A stretch of DNA of 64,000 nt from Lautropia sp. GTDB lineage: Bacteria > Pseudomonadota > Gammaproteobacteria > Burkholderiales > Burkholderiaceae_E. This document shows positions 8,622-17,899 of the stretch, in pieces; the stretch's first letter is position 1, and every line of letters begins with the position of its first letter. Both the position numbers and the translations under genes were made by a program. The notes under the pieces were generated by a model. The model searched no databases and was not told the origin of the DNA. It worked only from the letters and a program-made list of their open reading frames with translations. Location: assembly GCA_030530775.1 (NCBI GenBank), contig JAUMUG010000002.1:248001-312000 (forward strand), in the 5' to 3' direction.

Positions 8622-9587
8622 GTGAAAATATTCCGGTCCCCTCTCCCGCCCGCGCTGCGCCAGCCCTGCGCACTGACCATCGGCAACTTCGACGGTGTTC
8701 ATCTCGGCCATCAGGCCCTGCTGCGCCGCGTGGTCGATGACGCGCGTCGGTTGGGCGTACCAGCCACGGTGCTGACTTTCGAGCCCCATCCACGCGAGTA
8801 TTTCACGCGGCTGGCCGAAGCGCGTGGACAATCGCCCGGGGCGCACCCGGTACGCATCGCCACCTTACGCGACCGGCTCGGTATGCTGGCACGATTGGGA
8901 ATCGAGCAGGTCTGTCTGGCCCGTTTCAATGAATCGATGGCACAATGGCCCGCCGACGACTTCGTGCGCGATTTTCTGGCCGACGGGCTGCGGGCCCGCC
9001 ACATCCGCATCGGCACCGATTTTCGCTTCGGCGCCCGCCGTCGGGGCGATTTCACCTCGCTGAGGACCCTGGGTCGGCGCCATGGCATCGAAGTCGACCC
9101 CATGCCGACGGTCGAAGAGGCCGGAGTACGCATCTCCAGTTCGCTGGTGCGCGATGCGCTGACCATGGCAGACTTTGCCTGGACCGAAAAAATGCTGGGC
9201 CGCCCCTTTGCGTTGAGCGGGCGGGTCACCCACGGCCGCAAGCTCGGCAACAGACTCGGCTTTCCGACCCTGAACCTGCGTCTGTCGCACGGCCGGCCGG
9301 CACTGCAGGGCGTCTTCATCGTGCAAGTGCACGGTTTGAGTGATCGGCCGCTGGCCGGGGTCGCCAATCTGGGCACCCGTCCGGCGGTCGAGTCGCACGG
9401 CAGCTACCTGCTCGAAACCCATCTGCTCGACTGGCGGGGCAATGCCTACGGGCGCCTGATCCGTGTCCAGTTCCTGCACAAGCTGCGCGACGAACTGCAT
9501 TTTCCCGAACTCGAATCCCTGGCCCGCCAGATTGCCGCCGATACCGAGGCGGCGAGGGCCTACTTCCAAACGAACACCCCACGCTGA
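8622..9587 (+). CDS. ribF: Bifunctional riboflavin kinase / FAD synthetase
   Basis: A 321-residue two-domain enzyme making FMN and then FAD. The N-terminal adenylyltransferase has [18 protein letters not shown] (nucleotide site, about 20-37) and [11 protein letters not shown]. The C-terminal kinase has [20 protein letters not shown] and the [11 protein letters not shown] loop. The family match begins at VKIFRS, so the start is the GTG at 8622. An upstream ATG at 8583 adds 13 unrelated residues and lies upstream of the -10 box. There is no Shine-Dalgarno sequence. It is the first gene of ribF-ileS-lspA-coaBC, the classical order, with a 4-nt gap to ileS. Confidence 0.93.
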   Translation: MKIFRSPLPPALRQPCALTIGNFDGVHLGHQALLRRVVDDARRLGVPATVLTFEPHPREYFTRLAEARGQSPGAHPVRIATLRDRLGMLARLGIEQVCLARFNESMAQWPADDFVRDFLADGLRARHIRIGTDFRFGARRRGDFTSLRTLGRRHGIEVDPMPTVEEAGVRISSSLVRDALTMADFAWTEKMLGRPFALSGRVTHGRKLGNRLGFPTLNLRLSHGRPALQGVFIVQVHGLSDRPLAGVANLGTRPAVESHGSYLLETHLLDWRGNAYGRLIRVQFLHKLRDELHFPELESLARQIAADTEAARAYFQTNTPR

Positions 9588-9591
9588 TCCG

Positions 9592-12456
9592 ATGGCCAAG
9601 TCCAAAGATTCCACCGGCGAGGACAACGTCCCCGGCTACCGCAAGACCCTGAATCTGCCCGACACCCCGTTTCCGATGCGTGGCAACCTGCCCAAGCAGG
9701 AGCCCGGCTGGGTGAAACGCTGGCAGGACGAAGGGGTCTACAGGCACATTCGCGCCGTGGCCAAAGGCCGCCCGATCTTTCTATTGCACGATGGCCCGCC
9801 GTATGCCAACGGCATGATCCACATCGGCCATGCGGTCAACAAGATCCTGAAGGACATCATCATCAAGTCGCGCAATCTGGCTGGCTTCGATGCGCGCTAC
9901 GTGCCCGGCTGGGACTGCCACGGCATGCCGATCGAGCACCAGATCGAAAAACGGTTCGGCAAGAACCTGCCCACCTCGGAAGTACAGGCCAAATGCCGCG
10001 CCTACGCCACCGAGCAGGTCGCCAAGCAGAAGATCGATTTCATGCGACTGGGCGTGCTGGGCGACTGGGACCACCCCTACCTGACGATGGCACCGGCCAG
10101 CGAGGCCGAGGAAATCCGTTCTCTGGCGGCCATCATGCGCGCAGGCTTCGTCTTCCGGGGTTTGAAGCCGGTCAACTGGTGCTTCGACTGCGGCTCGGCG
10201 CTGGCCGAGGCCGAAGTGGAGTATGCCGACCGCACCGATCCGGCCGTCGATGTCGGCTTCCCTTTCGATGACCGGGCCGCGCTGGCCAAAGCCTTCGGAC
10301 TGGACGCGCTGCCCGAAGCCGAAGGCTATGGCGTGATCTGGACCACCACCCCGTGGACCCTGCCCGCCAACCAGGCGCTGAACCTGCACCCGGAGGTCGA
10401 CTATGCGCTGGTGCAGACCGAACGCGACGGCAAACCGCTGCTGCTGGTACTGGCCGCCGAGCGGGTCGGCCCCCAGCTGGAGCGCTACGGACTGAAGGGC
10501 CACGTGCTGGCCACCACCCCGGGGCGGGCACTGAGCGCCATCGGCTTCCGCCACCCCTTCTACGACCGGCTGTCGCCGGTCTATCTGGCCGATTACGTCA
10601 CCACCGACACCGGCACCGGTCTGGTGCACTCGGCCCCGGCCCACGGTGTCGAAGACTTCCAGGCCTTCCGCGCCCACGGCCGTTCGGACGACGAAATCAT
10701 CAACCCGGTCATGGGCAATGGCGTCTATGCCAGCAGCCTGCCGCTGTTCGGCGGCCTGTCGATCTGGGATGCCAACCCGAAGATCATCGAGCACATGCGT
10801 GCCAACGGCACGCTGCTGCATGCCGAAAAGATGTCGCACAGCTACATGCACTGCTGGCGGCACAAAACCCCGCTGATCCTACGCGCCACCAATCAGTGGT
10901 TCGCCGGCATGGACATCCCCCCGCACGAAGGCCCGACTCTGCGCGAACGGGCGCTGGCCGGGGTCGAACAGACCACCTTCTACCCCGCCTGGGGCAAGGC
11001 GCGCCTGCACGCCATGATCGCCAATCGTCCGGACTGGACGCTGTCGCGCCAGCGCCAATGGGGCGTGCCGATGGCTTTCTTCATGCACAAGGAAACCGGC
11101 GAACTGCATCCGCGCACGCCCGAGCTGCTGGAACGGATCGCCGATCTGGTCGAACGGCACGGCATCGAAATCTGGCAGCGGATCGAACCGCGCGATCTGC
11201 TCGGCGACGAAGCCGGGCAGTACGAAAAAGGCAACGACACGCTGGACGTGTGGTTCGATTCCGGCACCACCCACCAGACCGTACTGCGCGGCTCGCACGG
11301 CGCTGACTCACGGTTCCCGGCCGACCTCTATCTGGAAGGCTCAGACCAGCACCGTGGCTGGTTCCACTCCTCGCTGCTGACCTCGTGCATGATGAACGGC
11401 ACCCCGCCCTACGAGGCGCTGCTGACGCACGGCATGGTGGTCGACGGCCAGGGTCGCAAAATGAGCAAATCGCTGGGCAACGGCGTCGATCCACGCGAAG
11501 TGTCCGAGCGGCTCGGCGCCGAAATCCTGCGCCTGTGGACCGCCAGCAGCGACTACTCCGGCGAGATCACCATCTCGGACGAAATCCTCAAGCGCGTGGT
11601 CGAATCCTATCGCCGCATCCGCAACACGCTGCGTTTCCTGCTGGCCAACGTGTCGGACTTCGACATCGAAACCGACGCAGTGCCGATCGACCGGCTGTTC
11701 GACATCGACCGCTATGCGCTGTCGATGACCGAGCAACTGCAACAGCGGCTGACCGCACATTATCTGCGCTACGAATTCCACCCGGTGGTATCGATGCTGC
11801 AGAATTTCTGCTCCGAAGACCTCGGCGCCTTCTACCTCGACATCCTGAAGGACCGGCTCTACACCACCCAGCCCGACGGCCTGCCCCGGCGCAGCGCCCA
11901 GACCGCGCTCTGGCACATCACCGATGCGCTGCTGAAACTGATGGCGCCGATCCTCTCGTTCACCGCCGATGAAGCCTGGCGGGTGTTCGCCCCCGAACGC
12001 TGCCAGGAACCGGGCGCCACCATCCAAAGCGAAGTCTTCCACGTCTTCCCGACACTGCCCGATCGTGAAGCGCTCGATCGGCGCTGGACACTGATCCGCA
12101 CCGTGCGTGCCCAGGTGCTGCGCGATCTGGAAAGCCTGCGCGAAAAAGGCGATATCGGTTCCTCGCTGCAGGCCGAAGTCGAACTGACCGCCTGCGGCGA
12201 CACTCATGACGCCTTGGCCACGCTGGGCGACGATCTGCGCTTCGTGCTGATCACCTCGGCCGCCAGCCTGAAGCGCGCCGAGCCCGGCAGCCTCGATGGC
12301 GAGCTGCTGATCGACGCCCGCAGCAGCGCCCATCCGAAATGCGAGCGCTGCTGGCACTGGCGCGCCGATGTCGGCGCCAACGCCGAACATCCGGGCCTGT
12401 GCGGCCGTTGCGAATCCAACCTGTTTGGTGCGGGCGAAACCCGCCACCACGCGTGA
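9592..12456 (+). CDS. ileS: Isoleucyl-tRNA synthetase
   Basis: A class I aminoacyl-tRNA synthetase of 954 residues, the normal bacterial length. It charges tRNA-Ile and edits valine. The HIGH motif is at residues 77-80 in [17 protein letters not shown], and KMSKS is at 623-627 in [14 protein letters not shown]. The CP1 editing region contains [14 protein letters not shown]. The C-terminus carries the zinc site CERCWHW...CGRCESN. The open frame extends upstream into ribF, but the family match starts at the ATG at 9592, 4 nt after the ribF stop. The domain set fits the mupirocin-sensitive bacterial type. lspA follows directly. Confidence 0.97.
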   Translation: MAKSKDSTGEDNVPGYRKTLNLPDTPFPMRGNLPKQEPGWVKRWQDEGVYRHIRAVAKGRPIFLLHDGPPYANGMIHIGHAVNKILKDIIIKSRNLAGFDARYVPGWDCHGMPIEHQIEKRFGKNLPTSEVQAKCRAYATEQVAKQKIDFMRLGVLGDWDHPYLTMAPASEAEEIRSLAAIMRAGFVFRGLKPVNWCFDCGSALAEAEVEYADRTDPAVDVGFPFDDRAALAKAFGLDALPEAEGYGVIWTTTPWTLPANQALNLHPEVDYALVQTERDGKPLLLVLAAERVGPQLERYGLKGHVLATTPGRALSAIGFRHPFYDRLSPVYLADYVTTDTGTGLVHSAPAHGVEDFQAFRAHGRSDDEIINPVMGNGVYASSLPLFGGLSIWDANPKIIEHMRANGTLLHAEKMSHSYMHCWRHKTPLILRATNQWFAGMDIPPHEGPTLRERALAGVEQTTFYPAWGKARLHAMIANRPDWTLSRQRQWGVPMAFFMHKETGELHPRTPELLERIADLVERHGIEIWQRIEPRDLLGDEAGQYEKGNDTLDVWFDSGTTHQTVLRGSHGADSRFPADLYLEGSDQHRGWFHSSLLTSCMMNGTPPYEALLTHGMVVDGQGRKMSKSLGNGVDPREVSERLGAEILRLWTASSDYSGEITISDEILKRVVESYRRIRNTLRFLLANVSDFDIETDAVPIDRLFDIDRYALSMTEQLQQRLTAHYLRYEFHPVVSMLQNFCSEDLGAFYLDILKDRLYTTQPDGLPRRSAQTALWHITDALLKLMAPILSFTADEAWRVFAPERCQEPGATIQSEVFHVFPTLPDREALDRRWTLIRTVRAQVLRDLESLREKGDIGSSLQAEVELTACGDTHDALATLGDDLRFVLITSAASLKRAEPGSLDGELLIDARSSAHPKCERCWHWRADVGANAEHPGLCGRCESNLFGAGETRHHA

Positions 12457-12461
12457 GCACC

Positions 12462-12983
12462 ATGACGGCAACCGAATCCGCCCCCACCGAGCGCCCCTCC
12501 ACCTGGCCCTACCTGATGCTGGCGCTGATCGTGATCGTGCTCGATCAGGTCAGCAAGTATCTGGTCATCGATCATTTCGAGTACGGCGAACGCATGCCGG
12601 TGATCAGCGGCTTCTTCGATCTGACACTGCTCTACAACCCGGGTGCTGCCTTCAGCTTTCTGGCCGGGCACGGGGGCTGGCAGCGCTGGTTCTTTGCCGC
12701 CATTGCCATGGCGGCCTCGATCTTTTTGCTGTATCTGCTGCGCCAGAACAGCGGTCGGGGCGTCTCCAGCACGGCGCTGGGCCTGATTCTGGGCGGAGCC
12801 ATCGGCAACCTGATCGACCGCCTGCTGCTGGGCCACGTCACCGACTTTCTGCTGTTCTACCAGGGCAACTGGCATTTTCCGGCCTTCAACCTGGCCGACG
12901 CCGCCATCACCGTCGGCGCAGTGCTGATGATCGGCGAAGAACTGCTGGCGCTCTTCCGCCCCAAAACCGGGCAAACATCATGA
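12462..12983 (+). CDS. lspA: Prolipoprotein signal peptidase (SPase II)
   Basis: A 173-residue inner-membrane aspartyl peptidase that removes signal peptides from diacylated prolipoproteins. Four transmembrane helices are visible. The signature blocks are VLDQVSKYLVI, LYNPGAAFSFL, LGGAIGNLIDRLLLGHVTDF and FNLADAAITVGA; the last two carry the catalytic aspartates. The ATG at 12462 is used. A GTG at 12453 overlapping the ileS stop as GTGA would add three residues and is a fair alternative. The end overlaps coaBC by 4 nt (ATGA), so translation is probably coupled. A candidate substrate in this window is the lipoprotein at 28552-30264. Confidence 0.95.
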   Translation: MTATESAPTERPSTWPYLMLALIVIVLDQVSKYLVIDHFEYGERMPVISGFFDLTLLYNPGAAFSFLAGHGGWQRWFFAAIAMAASIFLLYLLRQNSGRGVSSTALGLILGGAIGNLIDRLLLGHVTDFLLFYQGNWHFPAFNLADAAITVGAVLMIGEELLALFRPKTGQTS

Positions 12984-14257
12984 CCCTGCCCACCGATCCG
13001 CTGGCCGGGCGCAAGTTGGCGCTTGGCGTCACCGGCGGCATTGCCGCCTACAAATCGGCCCAGCTGGTGCGCGATCTGCGGCGCGCCGGCGCCGACGTGC
13101 AGGTCGTCATGACCCGGGCCGCAACCACCTTCGTCGGCCCCACCACCTTCCAGGCGCTGTCCGGCCACCCGGTGCACACCGACACCTTCGACACAAGACT
13201 GGCCGACGGCATGGCCCACATCGATCTGGGCCGGCAGGTCGACGCCATTCTGGTGGCCCCGGCCACCGCCGATTTCCTGGCCAAACTCGCGCACGGCCTG
13301 TGTGACGATCTGCTGTCGACGATGTGCGCCGCCCGCGACGTACCGCTGCTGGTGGCGCCGGCCATGAACCGGCAGATGTGGACCAACCCGGCCAACCAGC
13401 GCAACATCGCCCAACTGCGTACCGATGGCGTCATGATTCTCGGCCCCGGCGCCGGCGAACAGGCCTGCGGCGAAATCGGTGACGGCCGCATGCTGGAACC
13501 GCTGGAACTGGTCGAAGCGCTGATCGAGTACTTCACCCCCAAAAGCCTGCGGGGCCGCCACGTGCTGCTGACCGCCGGCCCCACCTATGAGGCCATCGAC
13601 CCGGTACGTGGCATCACCAACCTGTCGTCAGGCAAAATGGGCTACGCACTCGCCCGCGCCTGTCGCCATGCCGGTGCCCGGGTCACCCTGGTCAGCGGCC
13701 CCACCGCCCTGCCAACGCCGACCGGCGTACGCTTCGTCCCGATCCAAAGCGCGGCCCAGATGCTGGCAGCCGTCGACGAGACACTGGATGCCGGGGGCGT
13801 CGATTGCTTCATCGCCGTGGCCGCCGTGGCCGACTGGCGCCCGGCCGCCGTCTCCGATCGGAAGATCAAGAAACATCGGTCCAAGGATGCATCAGCAGAT
13901 GCATCCGGCACCGGGGCCGCCGATCCGCCTGCCATCCCCCTGACCGAAAACACCGACATCCTCGCCTCGGTCGCCCGCCGGCCGGATGCACCCTACTGCG
14001 TCGGCTTTGCGGCCGAGTCACACGATCTGATCCGCCACGCCACCGAAAAACGGCTGCGCAAAGGCATCCCGCTGCTGGTCGCCAATCAGGCACCTGCCGC
14101 CTTCCACGGCGACGACAACGAACTGGTCCTGATCGACGAGCATGGCGCCCACCCGCTGCCACGTGGCAGCAAAACCGCGCTGGCCCGGCAGCTGGCCGAT
14201 GAAATCGGGCAGCGGCTGGGGCAAGCCGAAGGAGTGGTATCGGAAATTCGTGCATGA
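12980..14257 (+). CDS. coaBC: Bifunctional phosphopantothenoylcysteine decarboxylase / synthetase
   Basis: A 425-residue coenzyme A biosynthesis enzyme. The N-terminal FMN-dependent decarboxylase (CoaC) shows [17 protein letters not shown], the flavin-binding [14 protein letters not shown] and [13 protein letters not shown]. The C-terminal synthetase (CoaB) begins with [16 protein letters not shown], followed by [14 protein letters not shown] and the CTP-binding region [13 protein letters not shown] short low-complexity insertion ([16 protein letters not shown]) interrupts the CoaB domain between the DRKIKK and LTENTDIL segments. The start overlaps the lspA stop by 4 nt. It is the fourth gene of the ribF operon. 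dut follows after 131 nt, as in many proteobacteria. Confidence 0.95.
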   Translation: MTLPTDPLAGRKLALGVTGGIAAYKSAQLVRDLRRAGADVQVVMTRAATTFVGPTTFQALSGHPVHTDTFDTRLADGMAHIDLGRQVDAILVAPATADFLAKLAHGLCDDLLSTMCAARDVPLLVAPAMNRQMWTNPANQRNIAQLRTDGVMILGPGAGEQACGEIGDGRMLEPLELVEALIEYFTPKSLRGRHVLLTAGPTYEAIDPVRGITNLSSGKMGYALARACRHAGARVTLVSGPTALPTPTGVRFVPIQSAAQMLAAVDETLDAGGVDCFIAVAAVADWRPAAVSDRKIKKHRSKDASADASGTGAADPPAIPLTENTDILASVARRPDAPYCVGFAAESHDLIRHATEKRLRKGIPLLVANQAPAAFHGDDNELVLIDEHGAHPLPRGSKTALARQLADEIGQRLGQAEGVVSEIRA

Positions 14258-14388
14258 CATCGAGGCGACATGATTGGAGCACGGCGCAAAATGCACATCG
14301 CCGTGATACCCATACCTGGACGGGGGTGTCCCGTCGGATCACCCACCCGGACGAACAGTCCCGCCGATCCGCACATCGAGTTCATACC

Positions 14389-14850
14389 ATGTTGAGACGT
14401 ATCGAAGCCAAAATCCTCGACCCACTGCTGAAAAACCAGATCGAACCGCCCGCCTATGCCACCGACGGCTCGGCCGCCATGGACCTGCGCGCCTGTCTGG
14501 ATGCACCGATCACCCTGGCGCCGGGCGCCCGCACCCTCGTCAAGACCGGCATCGCCATCAACATGATGGACCCCGGACTGGTGGCGATCATCGCCTCACG
14601 CTCGGGCCTGTCACTCAAGCACGGCATCCGCGTCGCCCAGGGCATCGGCGTCATCGATGCCGACTACCACGGCGAAATCGGCGTGATTCTGGCCAACGAC
14701 AGCGACACCGCCTTCGAGATCAAACCCGGCGAGCGCATCGCCCAGCTGATGTTCCAACCCGTCGTACAGGTCGGCCTGCAGTTCGTCGACGAATTCGCCA
14801 TCGAAACCACCCGTGGCAGCGGCGGCTTCGGCAGCACCGGTATGGCCTGA
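14389..14850 (+). CDS. dut: Deoxyuridine 5'-triphosphate nucleotidohydrolase
   Basis: A 153-residue trimeric dUTPase that hydrolyses dUTP to dUMP, keeping uracil out of DNA. All five family motifs are present: [12 protein letters not shown] (1), [13 protein letters not shown] (2), [15 protein letters not shown] with the catalytic Asp (3), [13 protein letters not shown] (4) and the C-terminal [14 protein letters not shown] loop [11 protein letters not shown] (5). The ATG at 14389 fits the family length; the frame open back to 14254 carries no family sequence. It lies 6 nt before trmA. Confidence 0.96.
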   Translation: MLRRIEAKILDPLLKNQIEPPAYATDGSAAMDLRACLDAPITLAPGARTLVKTGIAINMMDPGLVAIIASRSGLSLKHGIRVAQGIGVIDADYHGEIGVILANDSDTAFEIKPGERIAQLMFQPVVQVGLQFVDEFAIETTRGSGGFGSTGMA

Positions 14851-14856
14851 TCTGCC

Positions 14857-16065
14857 ATGAGCGGCACACTCGCCTACCAACAACAGCTGCACGACAAGAT
14901 CCGCCACATCGAACGGCTGTTTGCCGACCTGCAGACACCGGCGCTGGAAATCTTCGACTCGCCCGCCGAGCACTACCGCATGCGTGCCGAGTTCCGGGTC
15001 TGGCACCAGGCCGACGAGATCTTCTACGCCATGTTCGATCGTGGCCAGAAAGCCAGTACCGCCACCCTGCAGCGCATCGAACGACTGCCCGCCGCCTGCA
15101 CCAGCATCAACCAGCTGATGCCACGCCTGCTGTCCGCTGCTGCCGCCAACCCGGTGCTCCGACACCGCTGGTATCAGGTCGAGTTTCTCGCCACACTCTC
15201 GGGCGACATGCTGGTGACGATGATCTATCACCGCAAACTGGACGCTGGCTGGGAGGCCGCCGCCCGCGCCCTGCAGGATCGGCTCGGCATCCATGTCATC
15301 GGCCGCTCCAAGGGCCAAAAAATCGTGCTGACGCAGGATTTCGTGACCGAACGGCTGAGCGTGGATTATGGTGACGGCACTGGCACTGGCACTGGCAACG
15401 ATGATGACCTCGAACCTGCGCCTTCACAGCACCTCGGCTTTGTTTACCGCCAGCCCGAAGGCGCCTTCACCCAGCCCAACGCCCGCGTCTGCGAAAAGAT
15501 GATCAGCTGGGCTTGCCAGGCTGCCGAAGGTTTGGGGGGCGACCTGCTCGAACTCTATTGCGGCAATGGCAATTTCAGCCTGCCGCTGGCCCGGCGGTTC
15601 CGGCGGGTGCTGGCCACCGAAATCTCCAAAACCTCGGTACACGCCGCCCAGTGGAACATCGAAGCCAACCACTGCCCCAACCTGCGCATCGCCCGGCTGT
15701 CGGCCGAAGAATTCACCCAAGCCTGGCAAGGCCAGCGCAGTTTCCGCCGCCTGCAACAAGCCGGCATCACACTGACCGACTACGACTTCACCACCATCCT
15801 GGTCGACCCACCCCGCGCCGGCATCGACGACCAATCCCTGACCCTCGTCCAGCAGTTCGACAACATCATCTACATCTCGTGCAACCCCGACACCCTGCAC
15901 GACAACCTCCGCACCCTGAGCCGCACCCACACCATCACCCGCTTCGCCCTCTTCGACCAATTCCCCTTTACTCACCATATCGAATGTGGGGTGGTGTTGA
16001 GGCGGGGTAAAACCAGTACCGTTGCACCACGGAAAAACCAAAACACAAAGCCCCTGTCGTCATGA
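14857..16065 (+). CDS. trmA: tRNA (uracil-5-)-methyltransferase
   Basis: A SAM-dependent enzyme forming m5U54 in the T-loop of tRNAs, 402 residues against about 366 in E. coli. Typical segments are EHYRMRAEFRVWH, GRSKGQKIVL, FTQPNARVCEKMI, the SAM site LLELYCGNGNFSLPLA, ILVDPPRAG, the nucleophile loop YISCNP and DQFPFTHHIECGVVL. The extra length comes from a repeat-encoded insertion after LSVDYGDGT (see 15376-15396) and a C-terminal tail of about 20 residues. It starts 6 nt after dut. It is the last housekeeping gene before the accessory island. Confidence 0.94.
   Translation: MSGTLAYQQQLHDKIRHIERLFADLQTPALEIFDSPAEHYRMRAEFRVWHQADEIFYAMFDRGQKASTATLQRIERLPAACTSINQLMPRLLSAAAANPVLRHRWYQVEFLATLSGDMLVTMIYHRKLDAGWEAAARALQDRLGIHVIGRSKGQKIVLTQDFVTERLSVDYGDGTGTGTGNDDDLEPAPSQHLGFVYRQPEGAFTQPNARVCEKMISWACQAAEGLGGDLLELYCGNGNFSLPLARRFRRVLATEISKTSVHAAQWNIEANHCPNLRIARLSAEEFTQAWQGQRSFRRLQQAGITLTDYDFTTILVDPPRAGIDDQSLTLVQQFDNIIYISCNPDTLHDNLRTLSRTHTITRFALFDQFPFTHHIECGVVLRRGKTSTVAPRKNQNTKPLSS
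15376..15396 (+). repeat. Hexanucleotide repeat inside trmA
   Basis: Three and a half tandem copies of GGCACT, encoding a Gly-Thr run in a loop of TrmA absent from E. coli TrmA. Copy-number change would add or remove two residues without a frameshift. Confidence 0.75.
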
Positions 16066-16244
16066 CATCCGCACCTGTCGCCCTGCACCGCCAAAGCGGG
16101 CGCAAACCACCGCACCAAACCGCCCAATATTGGCGCGAACGTGCCGATCAACCAATTGGTGAAAGTGGAGGGCACCCCGCTGGCCGATGCCGATCAGCCC
16201 AATCTCGGCTGCCAACGCATCCGCTTCTCTCAACCCATTCCGTC

Positions 16245-16268
16245 ATACCCGGGGCTCGGCCCGGGTAT
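16245..16268. repeat. REP-like palindrome
   Basis: ATACCCGGG (16245-16253) and CCCGGGTAT (16260-16268) form a perfect 9-bp stem with a 6-nt loop. There is no T-run, so it is not a typical terminator. Elements of this shape, with flanking GTC and CTG, are often dispersed intergenic repeats. Only one copy was seen in the window. Confidence 0.5.
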
Positions 16269-16359
16269 CTGTTATTCAGTCGCCCCTGCAAAACTCCGAA
16301 GACCCGCATATCCACTGGCTTTCCAGGGTGAATCCGAAAGCTTGAACCCGAGTTCGACA

Positions 16360-16388
16360 GGTTCATCCCCGCGAGCGCAAGGGAACGC
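16360..16388 (-). repeat. Solitary CRISPR-like repeat
   Basis: The first 14 nt on the plus strand (GGTTCATCCCCGCG) equal the array repeat. The remainder (AGCGCAAGGGAACGC) differs by one substitution, an AA change and one inserted base. It stands about 1.5 kb beyond the main array (about 440 nt beyond the last degenerate repeat) and has no partner at spacer distance. Confidence 0.7.
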
Positions 16389-16458
16389 TTGGGATCAATT
16401 CAATGGTCATTTGTAACCTCGCGATGTCTGCCGGACAGCCCGGCGGTCACCTATTGAC

Positions 16459-16794
16459 TCATGGCCGGATGCGCAACACGAACGTTGTGCTGGGAATTTT
16501 GCGCAGATCGCGCTCCAGCATGTAAATGCTTCCGGCCGGCGAACGACCGGGCACACTGAACTCCAACCGCTCCCGGCGGCGCTCGTCCAGCGGAGCGGCG
16601 TGTATGACCAGCCGCCGGCCGTCGTCCGACATGAAGTAGTACCCCTCTTGCCAGGAACCGGCTGATCTGACTCTGGTTGGTCTGACCCTGTAATCGCCGA
16701 CCGGTATGTCATTGCCGGTCAGGACCGGGCATCCGGCGTTGCAACCATGGCCGAACAGCAAGCCGGTGGAGAGAATGAGTGTGTAGATTATCAT
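16459..16794 (-). CDS. Small secreted protein of unknown function
   Basis: A 111-residue frame beginning MIIYTLILSTGLLFGHGC, a convincing export signal with a hydrophobic core. A cysteine-containing GCNAGC segment follows, which may be a lipobox-like or signal-peptidase site. The mature part is basic and includes GYYFMSDDGRRLVIH and STTFVLRIRP. I do not recognise a family. The ATG at 16794 is used; a TTG three codons upstream is possible. It lies between a solitary CRISPR-like repeat and the degenerate end of the CRISPR array, so it may be island cargo or the original chromosomal neighbour. The chance that it is a real gene is moderate. Confidence 0.5.
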   Translation of the reverse strand: MIIYTLILSTGLLFGHGCNAGCPVLTGNDIPVGDYRVRPTRVRSAGSWQEGYYFMSDDGRRLVIHAAPLDERRRERLEFSVPGRSPAGSIYMLERDLRKIPSTTFVLRIRP

Positions 16795-16829
16795 GTTGTG
16801 CAAATTCCCAGGTTATCCCCGGGCACCCC

Positions 16830-16859
16830 AGGTCTATCACCGCATGCAAGGAGGAACCT
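16830..16859 (-). repeat. Degenerate terminal CRISPR repeat (R0)
   Basis: GGTCTATCACCGCATGC on the plus strand shares the array repeat pattern. It specifically shares the CTAT and CATG variants of the first regular repeat at 17900-17928. If the insertion sequence between them is removed, the two are about 31 nt apart, one spacer length. It is therefore the original trailer-end repeat. Confidence 0.65.
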
Positions 16860-16879
16860 CCATGTCGTTTTTATTCTAG

Positions 16880-17884
16880 CAGGCTGTTGAAATACCCGCA
16901 GAATCGCCCCCTTCAGTGTCTTTCCGGATTTCATCCACCGACATTTCTTGCTGATGGGCGGCCAACCCGACCGAAGAACGGGTTTGTCCTTGTGGCGTTG
17001 CTCCCTGATCGGCCAGTAATCAACCCCGCATCAACCATCGCCCCTTTCCGCCCTGTCACGGGCAGGCGGTTGCCAGCAGTGTTCGCAGCCTCGTCAGGTT
17101 GTAGGCTGCCATCGTCAGCGTCAGCGCTTGCTCAACCTTTTGAAGCCCTCGCACCATCACCTGGCGCATCGGGCCAATCTGTTTGGCCCACCCAAAGCAC
17201 TGCTCGATGCACTTTCGCTTTCTCTGGCTGATGCCATAGCCGGCATGCCGGGTGGTTCGTGCATCAATGGCGCTTCCCCCCTGGCGGTGCAGGCTCTGGG
17301 CAACATGAGGGGTCACTCCATGCGCCCGACAGGACTTCACGAATCCTCTCGTGTCATAGGCCCTATCCGCCCCCACCGTGATTCGCCGTGAACCTGCCGG
17401 CACTCTTGCGAGCATCTCGATCGCCGTTTCCCGTTCGCCTCTCCCATTGGCCCGACTGGCCTGCACATCGACGACCAGCCCATGACGGTTATCCGTCAGC
17501 ACATGCCCCTGATAGCACAACAAACCAGCGAAACAACAGGTTGTAGTGGATCTGCTCCATCAGCTGCCGCTCACTTCGAATGCTGTACAGCACCTGCAGC
17601 AACATCGCCCGGAGCAGCTTCTCCGGTGCAATGCTGGGACGACCTCCCTTGATGTCGGCTTCATACATGGCTTTGAACCGATCATTCATCGAGACCAGCG
17701 CCTCATTGACCCACTGCCGGATCGGTCGCAGCGGATGCGACGGCGGCACGAAGTCCTCCAGCCTGATCTGTGTGAACAACTGCTCGCTGTATCCGTCTGC
17801 GCCTCGCATGTTCTGCTTTCCTGAATGGCCTGGCCCCATGATCGCAGAATCAGGCCAAGGTTGGAGGGGTATTTCAACAGCCTG
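16880..17884 (-). mobile_element. IS5/IS1182-type insertion sequence, internally deleted
   Basis: A 1005-bp element bounded by perfect 18-bp terminal inverted repeats (CAGGCTGTTGAAATACCC at 16880-16897 and its complement at 17867-17884). It is flanked by CTAG target duplications (16876-16879 and 17885-17888). The single transposase gene on the minus strand has lost its centre (see pseudogene). It sits inside the trailer-end spacer of the CRISPR array. Confidence 0.9.
17056..17839 (-). pseudogene. IS5/IS1182-type transposase, central deletion
   Basis: Two frames hold the ends of one DDE transposase. The upstream part (17489-17839) has RGADGYSEQLFTQIRLED, PSHPLRPIRQWVNEAL and APEKLLRAMLLQVLYSIRSE and ends near NLLFRWFV. 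The downstream part (17056-17523) resumes in another frame at LCYQGHVLTDNRHGLVV, with GADRAYDTRGF and RKRKCIEQCFGWAKQIGPM. In intact relatives these segments are separated by well over 100 residues that include the first catalytic aspartate (a VDGT-type motif). That segment is missing and the frame shifts at the junction near 17510-17525. The product cannot be an active transposase, although the ends could still be moved by a related enzyme. Confidence 0.88.
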
Positions 17885-17899
17885 CTAGTGGCTAGACGG

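Larger units (their letters stand above)
16066..16458. other. Boundary region between trmA and the accessory island
   Basis: About 390 nt without a recognisable gene. It holds a perfect palindromic element (16245-16268) and a solitary CRISPR-like repeat (16360-16388), each listed separately. Short frames on the plus strand are not supported by any family or ribosome binding site. Confidence 0.5.

Noticed and set aside
13804..14342. Arg/Pro/His-rich frames on both strands inside coaBC
   Set aside because: Typical shadow frames of high-GC coding DNA; coaBC accounts for the region.
16245..16268. The GC-rich palindrome after trmA as a terminator
   Set aside because: The stem is perfect, but no T-run follows on either strand, so it was listed as a repeat instead.
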